This document shows, piece by piece, positions 51,917-63,347 of a stretch of 64,000 bases of DNA. The position numbers and the translations under genes were made by a program. Position 1 is the stretch's first letter. Each line of letters starts with the position of its first letter. Under the pieces are notes generated by a model that was not told the DNA's origin, did no database searches, and saw only the letters and a list, made by a program, of their open reading frames with translations. This stretch comes from Polaromonas sp. JS666. GTDB taxonomy: Bacteria; Pseudomonadota; Gammaproteobacteria; Burkholderiales; Burkholderiaceae_C. The stretch is taken from NCBI RefSeq assembly GCF_900103405.1, contig NZ_FNHX01000001.1, forward strand, positions 372,001-436,000, in the 5' to 3' direction.

Positions 51917-52059
51917 ATCGTTCATCCTGTATTGAGGGTAACTTTTTGTAGAAACGGGTGCCGAGATTACTCGCGAAGATACAGAATGACAATCAAATCG
52001 CACACTATTTTCCTAAGGGTGAAAACTATGTGCGGCAAGCCTGTCACAGCGGCCAAACT

Positions 52060-52075
52060 GTAGGCTTTGGCTTAC
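52060..52075. promoter_or_regulatory. inverted repeat GTAGG-N6-CTTAC in divergent promoter region
   Basis: GTAGGCTTTGGCTTAC, five-base arms with one mismatch and a six-base spacer, lies between the giant kinase gene and the gene at 52.2 kb. A nearly identical element, GTAAGCCATGTCTTAC, lies at 55223. It is a possible operator of an unknown regulator. Confidence 0.35.
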
Positions 52076-52211
52076 ATGAACTTCGATTTGACCGCTGTAC
52101 ATTTTGTAGTTACGCCTTGAAAAATATCGCAGCCGGATGTGTGTTGCTGCACGGCGTGGGCCCTGCAGATTCGCCTGCAGTTTTTGTGAAACCACCATCG
52201 GCGGCAGCACC

Positions 52212-52940
52212 ATGAGCGTTCCATCCAGCAGCACGGCAACACAGGCAAGCGGACTGCAAAGCTGCGAGGCCGAAGCGGCGCATTACGCGCTGCTGCGCCG
52301 GCTGGCCCCGGTGATACGCCACAACATGGCGGGAACGCTGCAGCCGATTGCCATGGTGGCGGCCATGCTGGAGCGGCGCTTGCAAAAAGCCGACACGGAC
52401 CCGGAAGCCCTGCTGAGAAACGCGCGCGACATCGTGGCGCTGACCAAGGAAGCGGCCGCATCCTGCGTGGACCTGATGAGCTGGCTGGCCCCCAAGGAAA
52501 AGCGCTTGATCACAGCCGGCGCGGGCATCGCGGAATGCCTGGGCATGGTGGCGACGCAGCTGTCGTTCAAAGGTTTTTCGGTGGTCGACAACACCGGCGG
52601 CCCCCTTGTGCAACTGCCCCAGTCCGCGCTTCGCACCGTGCTGACCGCCGCCCTCATCGCGCTGACCGATACGGCCGCCGCGCCCGGCAAGGTGCTCATA
52701 GGGGCGGAATTCGCGCAGGACCTTCTTACCCTTCACATCGAGCTCAAGCCCCACGACAGCGCCGAGCCCATGCGCGCGGCGGACAAGCTGCCCTACCGCC
52801 TGCTGGAGTGGCGCGATGTGCAGATACTGGCCGAGCAGGAATCCGTGCAACTGGTTCACGGGAAGAACCGGCTCACGCTGCAGTTCGAAGCCGTCGCCGC
52901 TGCGGATTCGCATGCGCGGGCGGAGACGGCGCAAGCCTGA
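52212..52940 (+). CDS. histidine-phosphotransfer/kinase-like protein without ATP site
   Basis: A 242-residue cytoplasmic protein. Residues about 20-90 resemble a kinase dimerisation domain: LLRRLAPVIRHNMAGTLQPI has a histidine at the usual place in the first helix, and a second long helix follows (ARDIVALTKEAAASCVDLMS). The C-terminal half (about 110-225) has the look of a Bergerat fold but lacks the N, G1 and G2 boxes. This resembles ChpT-type phosphotransfer proteins or a pseudokinase. Divergent from the giant kinase, it may relay its phosphate. The call rests on fold-level reading only. Confidence 0.55.
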   Translation: MSVPSSSTATQASGLQSCEAEAAHYALLRRLAPVIRHNMAGTLQPIAMVAAMLERRLQKADTDPEALLRNARDIVALTKEAAASCVDLMSWLAPKEKRLITAGAGIAECLGMVATQLSFKGFSVVDNTGGPLVQLPQSALRTVLTAALIALTDTAAAPGKVLIGAEFAQDLLTLHIELKPHDSAEPMRAADKLPYRLLEWRDVQILAEQESVQLVHGKNRLTLQFEAVAAADSHARAETAQA

Positions 52941-53030
52941 ACGGCCGCGGCCTTCACGCTCGCGGCGACTCCATGTAGGACGAGGGAGCGTATGCACCAC
53001 ACGCCCCGTTCGCGCTGGCACACTGAAGCC

Positions 53031-53942
53031 ATGAGTCCTCTTCGACGCCTGGGGCGCCATGCCCTGCTGTGCGGCTGGCTGCTTTGCGCCGCCCAGTTCC
53101 CGGCTCACGCGCAAGCGCCGCAGGCAAGCGCCGCGAACGCGGAATCCGGCGCGCCGGCCCTGCTCGAAAAGCACGCGGAACTGGCCGGGCAGCTTGCGCA
53201 GAATGCCTACCGCAGGCCGCTGTTTCTGGAATCAACCGAGAATCCCAATGCCGTGACGGGCAGCGCCTATGCGGTGCTGAATTCGCCCTTCGCCACGGTC
53301 AGCGGCGCCTTCAAAAGCCCCAGGCGCTGGTGCGAGATGCTGATACTGCACATCAACACCAAGTACTGCCATGCGAGCGCGGACGAAAGCCCGAGCCTGC
53401 TGAACATGCATATCGGCAAAAAGACCGAGCAGCCACTGGAAGACGCTTTTGCGCTGCAGTTCAGCTACCGGCTGGCCGCCAGCTCACCGGACTATCTGGC
53501 GGCGAACCTGAGGTCGGACAAAGGCCCCTTGGGCACCAGCAACTACCGCATCGAGCTGCAGGCGGTGCCGCTTCCCGGCGGCAAGACCTTTATGCACCTG
53601 CGCTATTCCTACGGCTACGGCGTCGCCGGCCGCCTGGCCATGCAGGGCTACCTGGCCACGGCCGGCAGCGGCAAGGTCGGCTTCACGCGGGTGCAACGCG
53701 GCGGCGCCACCGCCTTGGTGGACGGCATGCGCGGCACGGTGGAGCGCAACACCATGCGCTACTACCTGGCGATAGAGGCCTACCTGGCCTCGCTGGACAA
53801 GCCGCCGGCCCAGCAATTGGAGGCGCGCCTGCAGCACTGGTTCGACGCCACCGAGCAGTACGCCCGACAGCTGCACGAAGTGGACAAGGAAAGCTATCTC
53901 AGCATGAAGCGGGCTGAATACCAGCGCCAGCAGGCCTCCTGA
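53031..53942 (+). CDS. exported protein of unknown function
   Basis: A 303-residue protein with a signal peptide (LGRHALLCGWLLCAAQFPAHA, shown in part; cut before QAPQAS). The mature part contains HINTKYCHAS, LQFSYRLAASSPDYLAANL and MHLRYSYGYGVAGRLAMQGY, which alternate like beta strands. I do not recognise the family. A longer reading from 52992 is possible, but the signal peptide begins at 53031. It lies 90 bases after the kinase-like gene. Confidence 0.65.
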   Translation: MSPLRRLGRHALLCGWLLCAAQFPAHAQAPQASAANAESGAPALLEKHAELAGQLAQNAYRRPLFLESTENPNAVTGSAYAVLNSPFATVSGAFKSPRRWCEMLILHINTKYCHASADESPSLLNMHIGKKTEQPLEDAFALQFSYRLAASSPDYLAANLRSDKGPLGTSNYRIELQAVPLPGGKTFMHLRYSYGYGVAGRLAMQGYLATAGSGKVGFTRVQRGGATALVDGMRGTVERNTMRYYLAIEAYLASLDKPPAQQLEARLQHWFDATEQYARQLHEVDKESYLSMKRAEYQRQQAS

Positions 53943-53964
53943 GCCGCCAGCAAAAGGCCAAAGG

Positions 53965-54174
53965 CTAGAAGTCGGAAGTCCTGGCCGGCCTGGCCTGGGG
54001 CGGGACATTGGTACCCGGCTCGCGAATCGGCAGCGTGGGCTCGGGCGGCGGCGGGTCGGTGATCTCTGGCGGCATGCCCGGTTCGGGCGGCACGATCAAC
54101 GGCGGGACCTCCTCGGGGATATGGATGCCCGGTGTGCCGGGCGGCGGCTGGGGAACATGAAGATGCAGCGGCAT
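53965..54174 (-). CDS. short proline-rich protein
   Basis: A 69-residue protein starting MPLHLHVPQPPPGTPG, with proline at about one third of positions (EVPPLIVPPEPGMPPEITDP). AAGGAAATTCC stands before the ATG. It has no hydrophobic core and is probably unfolded. Similar short proline-rich proteins occur in Burkholderiales without known function. It ends 22 bases after the convergent gene at 53.9 kb. Confidence 0.55.
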   Translation of the reverse strand: MPLHLHVPQPPPGTPGIHIPEEVPPLIVPPEPGMPPEITDPPPPEPTLPIREPGTNVPPQARPARTSDF

Positions 54175-54206
54175 GGAATTTCCTTGGCTCAGGGATGCGC
54201 CCGGCA

Positions 54207-54542
54207 TCATCGCAAGCGAGACCGGCGCGGCAGCTGCAGGCGGCCGCGCAGTTGCGAACGCAAGGCCAGCATGGCCAGCGCGCCCGCCGCGGCGGCCAGC
54301 AGGGCTGACTGGCAGGGTCGGGCCGCGACATGTGCGCGAACGGCCTGCATGAACGGAAAACCACGGCTGCCTGTGGCGGCGGGACCGGATGGCGGCAGCG
54401 GCAGCGCGGCGGCACTGCCCTGCCCTTCAACCAGCACGGCTTCTTCCGCCGTCTGGAACACATCGTCGTCCAGCCGCCTGGGCCCGCTATAGGGCGGCAG
54501 CTCCATGGGCATATCGGCGAGTGAGGCCGCAGGTGTGCTCAT
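54207..54542 (-). CDS. small protein with C-terminal membrane anchor
   Basis: A 111-residue protein starting MSTPAASLADMPMELPPYSG. The N-terminal two thirds are polar (RRLDDDVFQTAEEAVLVEGQ); residues about 85-105 form a membrane helix (SALLAAAAGALAMLALRS) and a basic tail (GRLQLPRRSRLR) follows. The shape recalls ribosome-associated YqjD/ElaB proteins, but the sequences do not match well. It is 33 bases upstream of the proline-rich gene and follows the response-regulator gene. Confidence 0.55.
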   Translation of the reverse strand: MSTPAASLADMPMELPPYSGPRRLDDDVFQTAEEAVLVEGQGSAAALPLPPSGPAATGSRGFPFMQAVRAHVAARPCQSALLAAAAGALAMLALRSQLRGRLQLPRRSRLR

Positions 54543-54573
54543 GGTCCGGGCTCGCTGTGCTGCGGGTTCGGCT

Positions 54574-55008
54574 TCAGGCGGACTGCAGCCTTGAATCCAG
54601 CGAGTTCCTGGAGTCGTCATTGGCGGCGGTTTCCAGCTTGCGGCTCTGCGTGAGGCAGTAGGCCAGCAGGCAATCGATTTCGGTGGACTTATCGAACACC
54701 GCGTCCACGCCCAGCTCGGCGCAACGCATGCGCATTTCGCGCGTGGCGTAGTTGCTGAAGACCACGATCTTCTGCAGGGGGCTGCGCTCGCGGCAGGCTT
54801 GCAGGATCCTGAGGCCGCTGCCCTGCTTGAGGAACAGGTCGACGATGGCAAGGTCCCACTGGCCTTCATGGTGGGTCAGCCATTCGGTGCCCTCGTCTTC
54901 GGTTTCGCAGCTGCCGACCGACTGCACGGGCGCCAGTTCTTCCAGCGTGCTGATGAGGTTGTCGCGGATGGTCGGGTTGTCTTCCACGAGGTAGGTTCGC
55001 ATTTTCAT
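54574..55008 (-). CDS. single-domain response regulator
   Basis: A 144-residue CheY-like protein. Acidic residues in YLVEDN, the phosphoacceptor Asp57 in LAIVDLFLKQGSG and the switch lysine in VFDKSTE are present. There is no output domain; a 20-residue polar tail follows. The start at 55008 is chosen because MKMRTYLVEDN opens the fold. With two hybrid kinases and a phosphotransfer-like protein nearby, it may receive phosphate from them, but no pairing is shown by sequence. Confidence 0.85.
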   Translation of the reverse strand: MKMRTYLVEDNPTIRDNLISTLEELAPVQSVGSCETEDEGTEWLTHHEGQWDLAIVDLFLKQGSGLRILQACRERSPLQKIVVFSNYATREMRMRCAELGVDAVFDKSTEIDCLLAYCLTQSRKLETAANDDSRNSLDSRLQSA

Positions 55009-55357
55009 GGTGGGGTGCCGATCCGCAACAAAGGCAAGCAAAGGAGGTGGGGTGGGCTCATGCCGGTTTTCATGCCCCTGAATTTACGTGTGCGGCCCGC
55101 GGCTTTGTGCCGGAGGGGTGAGCATGGCCTTGTAGGAGAAAAGGCCACGCGGCGCCACGGGCTTCTTCAAAAACCACGGGACCGGGGAAGGAGGCGCGCC
55201 CCCACCCATCCTTGGCGCACTGGTAAGCCATGTCTTACGCGAGGAGCAGAAAGCCCTTACATGGCGCGCCGATGTCGGGCTACCACCCGGCCGGCCGCGA
55301 GCCCGTAATGTCCATGCACCACCCAGTGACGATCACCCAAGCACAGGAAACATCACC
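55009..55357. other. 349-base divergent intergenic region
   Basis: The region separates the response regulator (minus) from a small membrane-protein gene (plus). It holds the 16-base inverted repeat GTAAGCCATGTCTTAC (55223-55238), related to the one at 52060. I see no RNA gene or further open frame with a ribosome site. Confidence 0.5.
55223..55238. promoter_or_regulatory. inverted repeat GTAAG-N6-CTTAC
   Basis: Perfect five-base arms with a six-base spacer, about 120 bases before the gene at 55.4 kb and 215 before the response regulator. It may be a regulator site shared with the giant-kinase promoter region. Confidence 0.4.
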
Positions 55358-55627
55358 ATGAAGCTGATGGCCGGACTTTTGACAGGCATGGCCGCGGGGC
55401 TGCTGACCGCCTGGCGGGTCCATGCCGACCCTCGCAATATCGACCTGCTCCACGCTTTCCTGACGGTGCTGGTCTGCGCGGCGGGCCTGTTCCTGGTGTC
55501 CATGGCCCTGCCGGACAGCATCGCGCAAGTCCTGCAGGAATTCATGGCCTGGTGCCTGGCGGGCACGATTGCCGCGCTGGGCCTGCTGGCCACGGTCAAA
55601 GTGCTGGAAGGCCTGCTCGACAACTGA
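55358..55627 (+). CDS. small membrane protein before the catalase gene
   Basis: An 89-residue protein with three hydrophobic stretches (MKLMAGLLTGMAAGLLTAWR, FLTVLVCAAGLFLVSMAL, WCLAGTIAALGLLATVKVL). It has no recognised family. It precedes katE by 110 bases on the same strand and might share its transcription. Confidence 0.6.
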   Translation: MKLMAGLLTGMAAGLLTAWRVHADPRNIDLLHAFLTVLVCAAGLFLVSMALPDSIAQVLQEFMAWCLAGTIAALGLLATVKVLEGLLDN

Positions 55628-55737
55628 CCGCCGCGCGGCGCCGGTGCCTGGCCGATGTTTGCGCACCTTCCCTCCCGCATCCGCCTGTAGGCCACCAGCC
55701 CCGGGCGGAGTCCCCCTTTTTTTACACAAGGATGCTC

Positions 55738-57912
<2,175 letters not shown>

Positions 57913-57925
57913 AGCCTCAGGGCCT

Positions 57926-60433
57926 TCAGGGTGTCAGCGTGAGCTGGTGCGCGAAGGCCGGCGGGTTCATCTGCAGGGGCCGGTATTGCACGGCGGCCCA
58001 GCTGCCCTTCATGTCGCGGTAGCGGCTGGAGAACACCAGGCCGCTCTGCCCGGTCTGGTAGATAAAGAGGGATTTTTCGGGATCGCCCATGTCGTAGACC
58101 GCGCGCAGCGAGGCGGCCTGCCGGTTGGCAAAGGGCGTGGCGTCGCCCGTGGCCCAGTACTGGCCGACGTTGACGGTGAACGGGTCGCCGCCCGTGGGCA
58201 CACGCACGTCAAACCAGGGCGCAAGCCAGGCGACGTTGCCGAAGGGCTTGTGCGCCGACAGGGCCGGATGCGCCCTGCCCCAGGTCCAGCTGGCGACGTC
58301 GGCGCCGTAAGCCGCCTGCAGGCGGGCCAGCGCCCGGGCCAGCGCCGCCGCGGACTGCGCCTGGCAACCGGCCGCGCCGCACCAGTTGCCGTCCTGGCGC
58401 TCGAGGATATCTTCCAGCGCAGCCCTGAAATGGCGCTTGCCGTAAAGCGGCCTGAAGGTTTCCTCGCCCAGCTTGCCGCCCAGGATGCCGCGCGTGAGCT
58501 CATCGGCCCAGGCGGCAAACACCAGCGGCGCGGCCTGGTCGGCGCGCATGGTGCCGTCAAAACCGGCCAGGGCTTTGCGCGCGGCTTCGGCCAACGGGTG
58601 CTTGACCGGCTGCGCCAGGGTTTTCTGCAGGAAAGGCAGCAGCTTGAGCGTCGCGGGCGACAGCAGGTCGGCCTGGATTTTTTGCATGGAGGCCACATCG
58701 TGCTGTGGCACGGCCGCCAGCAGCTGCTCGATCCGATCGTAGCGGTAAGGCACGGTCCAGTCCTGGCCCATGAAGAAGGGATAGGCCGGCGGCGTGATGC
58801 GCTGGTTGGCCGTGGCCCACCAGCCTTTGGCCTCGATGGCGGCGCGGCCGGCCTCGGGCGTTTGCGCGTAAGGCAGCCAGCCGGCCCAGTCGTAGCGGGC
58901 GTCCCAACCGGGCGATGGCGCGATGCCGCGAATGTCGTTGTCGGGCCGGCGCAGCGGCACCTTGCCGGCGGCTTTAAAGGCCAAGCCGCCCGCGACGTCC
59001 GCCGCCACGACGTTTTGCATGGGCGAGTGATGCGCCGCGAAGGCGTCCACCAGTTGCTGCACGGACTGGGCGCGGTTGATGCGCAGGCCCGCGAGCACCG
59101 TCTGGTTGTCGGCATCCAGCGCACTCCAGCGCAACGCGATGACGTATTTGCGGGTGTCCAGCAGCTCGGCGTGCGATTTCTGCACGTCGCTGAGCACCGG
59201 ACCGTGGCGGGTTTCGCGCACGTCCAGCAGCACATCGGGCTGGCCCTTGACCTTGATGGTTTCGCGGCGGGTCTGGAAGTCGGCCCAGGCGGTGCCCCCG
59301 GCAGCCGGGATGCGATATTGGCCGGGGTTGGCGGGATTGATCTGCTCCAGGTACAGGTCCTGCACGTCGGGCGCGGTGTTGGTGAATCCCCAGGCCATTT
59401 TTTCGGTGCGGCCCAGGACCACAAAAGGCAGGCCGGGCAAGGTCGCGCCTATGACGTCCAGCCCGGGATCGCCACCGCCGGCGGGTGCCTGCAGGCGCGC
59501 GAAGTACCAGATGGCCGGCGCCGACAGGCCCAGGTGCGGGTCGTTGGCCAGCAGGGGTTTGCCGCTTGTGCTGTGCGCGCCCGCCACCACCCAGTTGTTG
59601 GAACCCTTGCCGTCGACCTCGCCCAGCGCCTCGGCCCAGTTGTTGATGCCTTGCGCCATGGCCAGCGCCCCGGGGCCCGGGCCGCCGCTGGAGACCTTTT
59701 GGGTGGCGGGCAGCGCCGCCCGGTAGACGCCGAGCTCGGCGTAGAGCTTGCTGAAGTCCACCTTGGACGCCGGCTCTTCGCCGGGATAAGGCGGGAAGAG
59801 CTGCCAGAGTTCGGGGGTCTTGAGCACCCGGGCGGCCGACAGGCGCGCGAATTCGGTGCCCCAGTTGCCGCCCAGGTCCAGCGCCATCATCAGCGACCAG
59901 GCCAGGCTGTCGGTGGGCGACCAGGCCGTGCCGGAATTGCCGCTGGGCTTGACGCCCAGGAGGTGGAACTCGGGGGACAAGGCCTGCGGCGAGCTGGCGT
60001 AAAAGGCATTGATGCCATCGCTGTAGGCCTGCATGGCCTCGCGTCCCTCGGCGGGCAGGCCCTGCCACTGGCGCTCGGCGGCGCGCACCACGCCCAGGGT
60101 GCGCAGCAGCTTGTCGGTGTCCAGTGTGGCCGGCCCGAACACCTCGGAGAGTTCGCCGTGCATCGCGCGCCGGTTGAACTCGAGCTGCCAGCCGCGTTCC
60201 TGGGCGTGCACATAGCCGAGGGCAAACCAAGCGTCGCGCGGCGATTGGGCCTTGATGTGGGTGACGTCGGCCGGGTCGCGCGCCAGGGTCACGCGATCCC
60301 GCAGGCCGGCGGCCCGCAGTTCGCCGTCCAGCGCGGGACTGGCCCGGTACACATAGATGCCCGCGGCCGCCGCGGCAAGCAGCAGCAAGGCGGCCAAGGC
60401 GGCAAAAATCCGTTTGAACCAGACCAAGATCAT
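57926..60433 (-). CDS. penicillin acylase-family Ntn hydrolase
   Basis: An 835-residue exported enzyme with an N-terminal hydrophobic segment (FAALAALLLLAAAAAGIYVY). An alpha-chain region with LGYVHAQERGWQLEFNRRAM is followed by a spacer and the self-cleavage site GKGSNNWVVAG, where Ser278 would become the N-terminal nucleophile of the beta chain. Later marks include ANDPHLGLSAPAIWYFARL. Family members cleave penicillin, aculeacin or acyl-homoserine lactones; the substrate cannot be told here. It is convergent with katE, 13 bases apart. Confidence 0.9.
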   Translation of the reverse strand: MILVWFKRIFAALAALLLLAAAAAGIYVYRASPALDGELRAAGLRDRVTLARDPADVTHIKAQSPRDAWFALGYVHAQERGWQLEFNRRAMHGELSEVFGPATLDTDKLLRTLGVVRAAERQWQGLPAEGREAMQAYSDGINAFYASSPQALSPEFHLLGVKPSGNSGTAWSPTDSLAWSLMMALDLGGNWGTEFARLSAARVLKTPELWQLFPPYPGEEPASKVDFSKLYAELGVYRAALPATQKVSSGGPGPGALAMAQGINNWAEALGEVDGKGSNNWVVAGAHSTSGKPLLANDPHLGLSAPAIWYFARLQAPAGGGDPGLDVIGATLPGLPFVVLGRTEKMAWGFTNTAPDVQDLYLEQINPANPGQYRIPAAGGTAWADFQTRRETIKVKGQPDVLLDVRETRHGPVLSDVQKSHAELLDTRKYVIALRWSALDADNQTVLAGLRINRAQSVQQLVDAFAAHHSPMQNVVAADVAGGLAFKAAGKVPLRRPDNDIRGIAPSPGWDARYDWAGWLPYAQTPEAGRAAIEAKGWWATANQRITPPAYPFFMGQDWTVPYRYDRIEQLLAAVPQHDVASMQKIQADLLSPATLKLLPFLQKTLAQPVKHPLAEAARKALAGFDGTMRADQAAPLVFAAWADELTRGILGGKLGEETFRPLYGKRHFRAALEDILERQDGNWCGAAGCQAQSAAALARALARLQAAYGADVASWTWGRAHPALSAHKPFGNVAWLAPWFDVRVPTGGDPFTVNVGQYWATGDATPFANRQAASLRAVYDMGDPEKSLFIYQTGQSGLVFSSRYRDMKGSWAAVQYRPLQMNPPAFAHQLTLTP

Positions 60434-60532
60434 GTTCCCTGTAAGTTCGCCGGATGAAGGTCACCCGGCGGCAGTGCCACGGTGCGTGGCGGGCCTTTTT
60501 TGGCGTCCCGCATTCCGCAGGATGGCGCCGGC

Positions 60533-61468
60533 CTATTTTTTCTGCAAGTGCATTTTGCCGTCGGCAAACTTGAAACTGACGGTGGGAACGGTGAAATCTT
60601 CAAAGGGGGCGCCCAGCGCGATCTCGCCTTCGAGCAGCAGGACGCACTCCTGCCGGCGCAGCGCCACCACCGCCGCATTGTCGGAAAAGCGCACCCAGGT
60701 GCCGTAGCTGCTGACGTCTTCGAGGAAAAACTTGCCGGCGCGGTATTCAATCCGGGCATGCCGGCGAGACACGCGCGGATCCTGCACCACAAAATGCGCA
60801 TCCTGGTCGCGGCCCAGGAAGATGGGCAGCTCGGTCGAGGCGAAGGCGGTGTTGATGTCCAGCCAGCACAGCTCGATCGACGCCAGGACGGCGGCCGGCG
60901 GCGTCGCCGGCGGCACCGTCAGGCTGGCCGGCACCGTAAAGGACTCCGACATGACCTCGGCCTGCCATTCGATGCGGTGCACCAGGCAGGCCTCGCTGCG
61001 GCCGCGGATTTCCAGTGCGCCCAGGCTTCGGGAGCGCACGAGTGTGTCAGATGGTAAGTGCCGGATGACGGCGTCGGTGGCCAGGATCTGGTCGGGGCCC
61101 GACAGGTCGCTCAGGCGCGAGGCCAGGTTGACGGCGTCGCCGAAGCAGTCGCCGTCCTGCTCGACGATTTCACCGCGCGCCACGCCCACTTGCAGGCGCA
61201 TCTTGAGCTGCTCGGGCCAGTTGCGGATGCGGTCGCGGTGAACCCGCTGCAGTTCGGTTACCGCGTCGACGGCGTCCGCATTGTCGGGAAACACCACCAG
61301 CACGCCGTCGCCGAGGTATTTCACGACGTGGCCGCGGTAGGCATGGCAGACCTTGCCTATCCACTGGGTCAGTCGCGTGATGGCCTGTGTGGCCTTGGCA
61401 TTGCCCAGTGATTCAAAAACCCCGGTGCTTCCTGTGAGATCGGCAAAAACGACGGTAACTTCTGCCAT
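60533..61468 (-). CDS. class III adenylate/guanylate cyclase fused to FHA domain
   Basis: A 311-residue cytoplasmic protein. The cyclase domain (1-170) keeps both metal aspartates, Asp10 in VVFADLTGSTG and Asp54 in KYLGDGVLVVF, and the transition-state residues of GDAVNLASRLSDLSG, so it is likely active. The C-terminal FHA domain (about 215-300) has FLGRDQDAHFVV, the phosphothreonine-binding SRRHARIEY and SYGTWV. It probably makes cAMP under control of a phosphoprotein. No kinase partner is adjacent. Confidence 0.9.
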   Translation of the reverse strand: MAEVTVVFADLTGSTGVFESLGNAKATQAITRLTQWIGKVCHAYRGHVVKYLGDGVLVVFPDNADAVDAVTELQRVHRDRIRNWPEQLKMRLQVGVARGEIVEQDGDCFGDAVNLASRLSDLSGPDQILATDAVIRHLPSDTLVRSRSLGALEIRGRSEACLVHRIEWQAEVMSESFTVPASLTVPPATPPAAVLASIELCWLDINTAFASTELPIFLGRDQDAHFVVQDPRVSRRHARIEYRAGKFFLEDVSSYGTWVRFSDNAAVVALRRQECVLLLEGEIALGAPFEDFTVPTVSFKFADGKMHLQKK

Positions 61469-61602
61469 AAATCGATGTAACTGCTTGTAGTTTTGACGCC
61501 ATTAAAACATAAGTAGCACATAGAACTTATGACAAAGGCGTACCGGCGCGTTGCCCTGGCCACCTGCCCGGCCAGACGGAGCCGGGGCCGGGGCGCGAAA
61601 AC

Positions 61603-63042
61603 TCAGCTCGCGCTGGGCTTGAGCTGCATGGCCTTGAATTCCAGGAATTCCTCAAAGCCGTAGATGCCGTTTTCACGGCCGTTTCCTGACTGTTTGTAGC
61701 CGCCGAAGGGTGCCTGGCCGTTGAAGGGCCCGCCATTGATGTCGACCTGGCCCGTGCGCAGGCGGCGCGCGACTTTCATGGCGTGCTCGTCGGTGCCGCT
61801 CCAGACGGCGCCGCCCAGGCCGTAAATGGTGCTGTTGGCGATCGCCACCGCGTCCTCTTCGTCCTTGTAGGGAATGACCACCAGCACCGGGCCGAAGATT
61901 TCCTCCTGGGCCAGCGTGTCCGTCGCCTTGATGCCCAAAATGGTGGGCTGGACAAAATAGCCCTTGTCGAAGGCGGGCGCCTCGGCGCCGCCGGCGATCA
62001 CGTCCGCACCCTCCTCGATGCCGGTGCGGATGAATCCCAGCACGCGGTCGCGCTGGCCAGCGCTGACCAGGGGGCCCAGCTTGCTGCCCTCCTCCAGGCT
62101 GGGGCCTATGCTGAATTTGGCGATGGCGGCCTGGGCCAGGGCCTTGACCTCTTCGTAGCGCCCGGCCGGCACCAGCAGGCGGGTGTGGGCCGAGCAGGTC
62201 TGCCCGCTGTTGAGCATGCAGGCCGAGACCGTGCCCTTGACGGCGGCCTCGAAATTGGCGTCGTCGAGCACCACGCTGGCCGACTTGCCGCCCAGTTCCA
62301 GCGCCACGCGCTTGATGGTCTGGCTGGCCAGTTCACCGACGCGCTTGCCGGCACGGGTGGAGCCGGTGAAGCTCACCATGTCGACTTCCGGGTGGGTGGC
62401 CAGCACCTCGCCCACCACCGGGCCCATGCCGTTGACCAGGTTGAACACGCCGGGGGGCAGGCCCGCCTCGTGGATGATTTCGGCCAGGATCATGGCGTTG
62501 ACCGGCGCGATTTCGCTGGGCTTGAGCACCACGGTGCAGCCGGCCACCATGGCTGGGGCGATCTTCAGCGTGATCTGGCTCAGCGGGAAATTCCAGGGGG
62601 TGATGCAGCCCACCACGCCGATCGCCTCGCGCACCACCAGCGAGTTGCCGACGGTTTTTTCCCACTGGAACTGGCGCGCCACCTTGGCGAAATTGCCCCA
62701 GTGCCAGGCCGGGCCGCCCACCTGGACGGCGCGGGCCATTTTCAGGGGCATGCCGACTTCACGGGCAATGGCGATGGCCAGGTCTTCGGTGCGGGCCTTG
62801 ACGCCGGCCGCCACCTTGTCGAGGTAGGCCGCGCGCGTCTCGACCGGCAAGGCCGCCCAGCCCTCAAAGGCCGCGCGGGCCGCCAGCACGGCGGCTTCGG
62901 CCTCCGCCGCGGTGCCGGCTGGCACCGTCGCCATCAGCGCCTCGGTGCTGGAATCATGGACGGGCAGGGTTTCGGGAGACTGGGCCTTGACCCATTGGCC
63001 GTTGATGTAATGCGCGGGATATACGGTCATTTGTGTGCTCAT
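61603..63042 (-). CDS. NAD(P)-dependent aldehyde dehydrogenase
   Basis: A 479-residue aldehyde dehydrogenase. The catalytic cysteine lies in [16 protein letters not shown], the general-base glutamate in [14 protein letters not shown], and the cofactor segment in [20 protein letters not shown] followed by [13 protein letters not shown]. All are standard. The start at 63042 ([17 protein letters not shown]) fits family length; an internal ATG at 63030 is possible. It is monocistronic. Substrate is not evident; the sequence is of the broad aldehyde type rather than succinate-semialdehyde type. Confidence 0.92.
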   Translation of the reverse strand: MSTQMTVYPAHYINGQWVKAQSPETLPVHDSSTEALMATVPAGTAAEAEAAVLAARAAFEGWAALPVETRAAYLDKVAAGVKARTEDLAIAIAREVGMPLKMARAVQVGGPAWHWGNFAKVARQFQWEKTVGNSLVVREAIGVVGCITPWNFPLSQITLKIAPAMVAGCTVVLKPSEIAPVNAMILAEIIHEAGLPPGVFNLVNGMGPVVGEVLATHPEVDMVSFTGSTRAGKRVGELASQTIKRVALELGGKSASVVLDDANFEAAVKGTVSACMLNSGQTCSAHTRLLVPAGRYEEVKALAQAAIAKFSIGPSLEEGSKLGPLVSAGQRDRVLGFIRTGIEEGADVIAGGAEAPAFDKGYFVQPTILGIKATDTLAQEEIFGPVLVVIPYKDEEDAVAIANSTIYGLGGAVWSGTDEHAMKVARRLRTGQVDINGGPFNGQAPFGGYKQSGNGRENGIYGFEEFLEFKAMQLKPSAS

Positions 63043-63347
63043 GGCGGGTCCGGAAAAGGCCTGGGGAAGGCCTGAAAATTGGTGAATAATGCCCAAAAAA
63101 AGATGAGGGACTTTCGACTCACAGGGAAAATCCCTCTGTAGGCCTAAAGATTTAAACAGTGTTCAAAACCAGAATCAACTTGACATCTGGTTACTAACTC
63201 CTTGATTCATTTGTTGTTTTGCGTTAACCATTTCACACAAAACACCTTGCATATCCTTAGATGTCGTCTTAATCTAACAGAAGACGCCGTTCCGTGGGAA
63301 CGCAGAAAAATACCCCAGGGATGTTCCGGTAGAAAGTTGTGATCCAC
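63043..63347. other. 305-base divergent intergenic region
   Basis: AT-richer promoter-type DNA between the aldehyde dehydrogenase and the gene at 63.3 kb. TTGACA (63180-63185) could be a -35 towards the plus strand, though no strong -10 follows. I see no operator or RNA in it. Confidence 0.4.

Noticed and set aside
57947..60457. An 836-codon frame opposite the penicillin acylase-family gene
   Set aside because: Shadow of a real gene whose signal segment, GSNNW nucleophile site and family length are all on the other strand.
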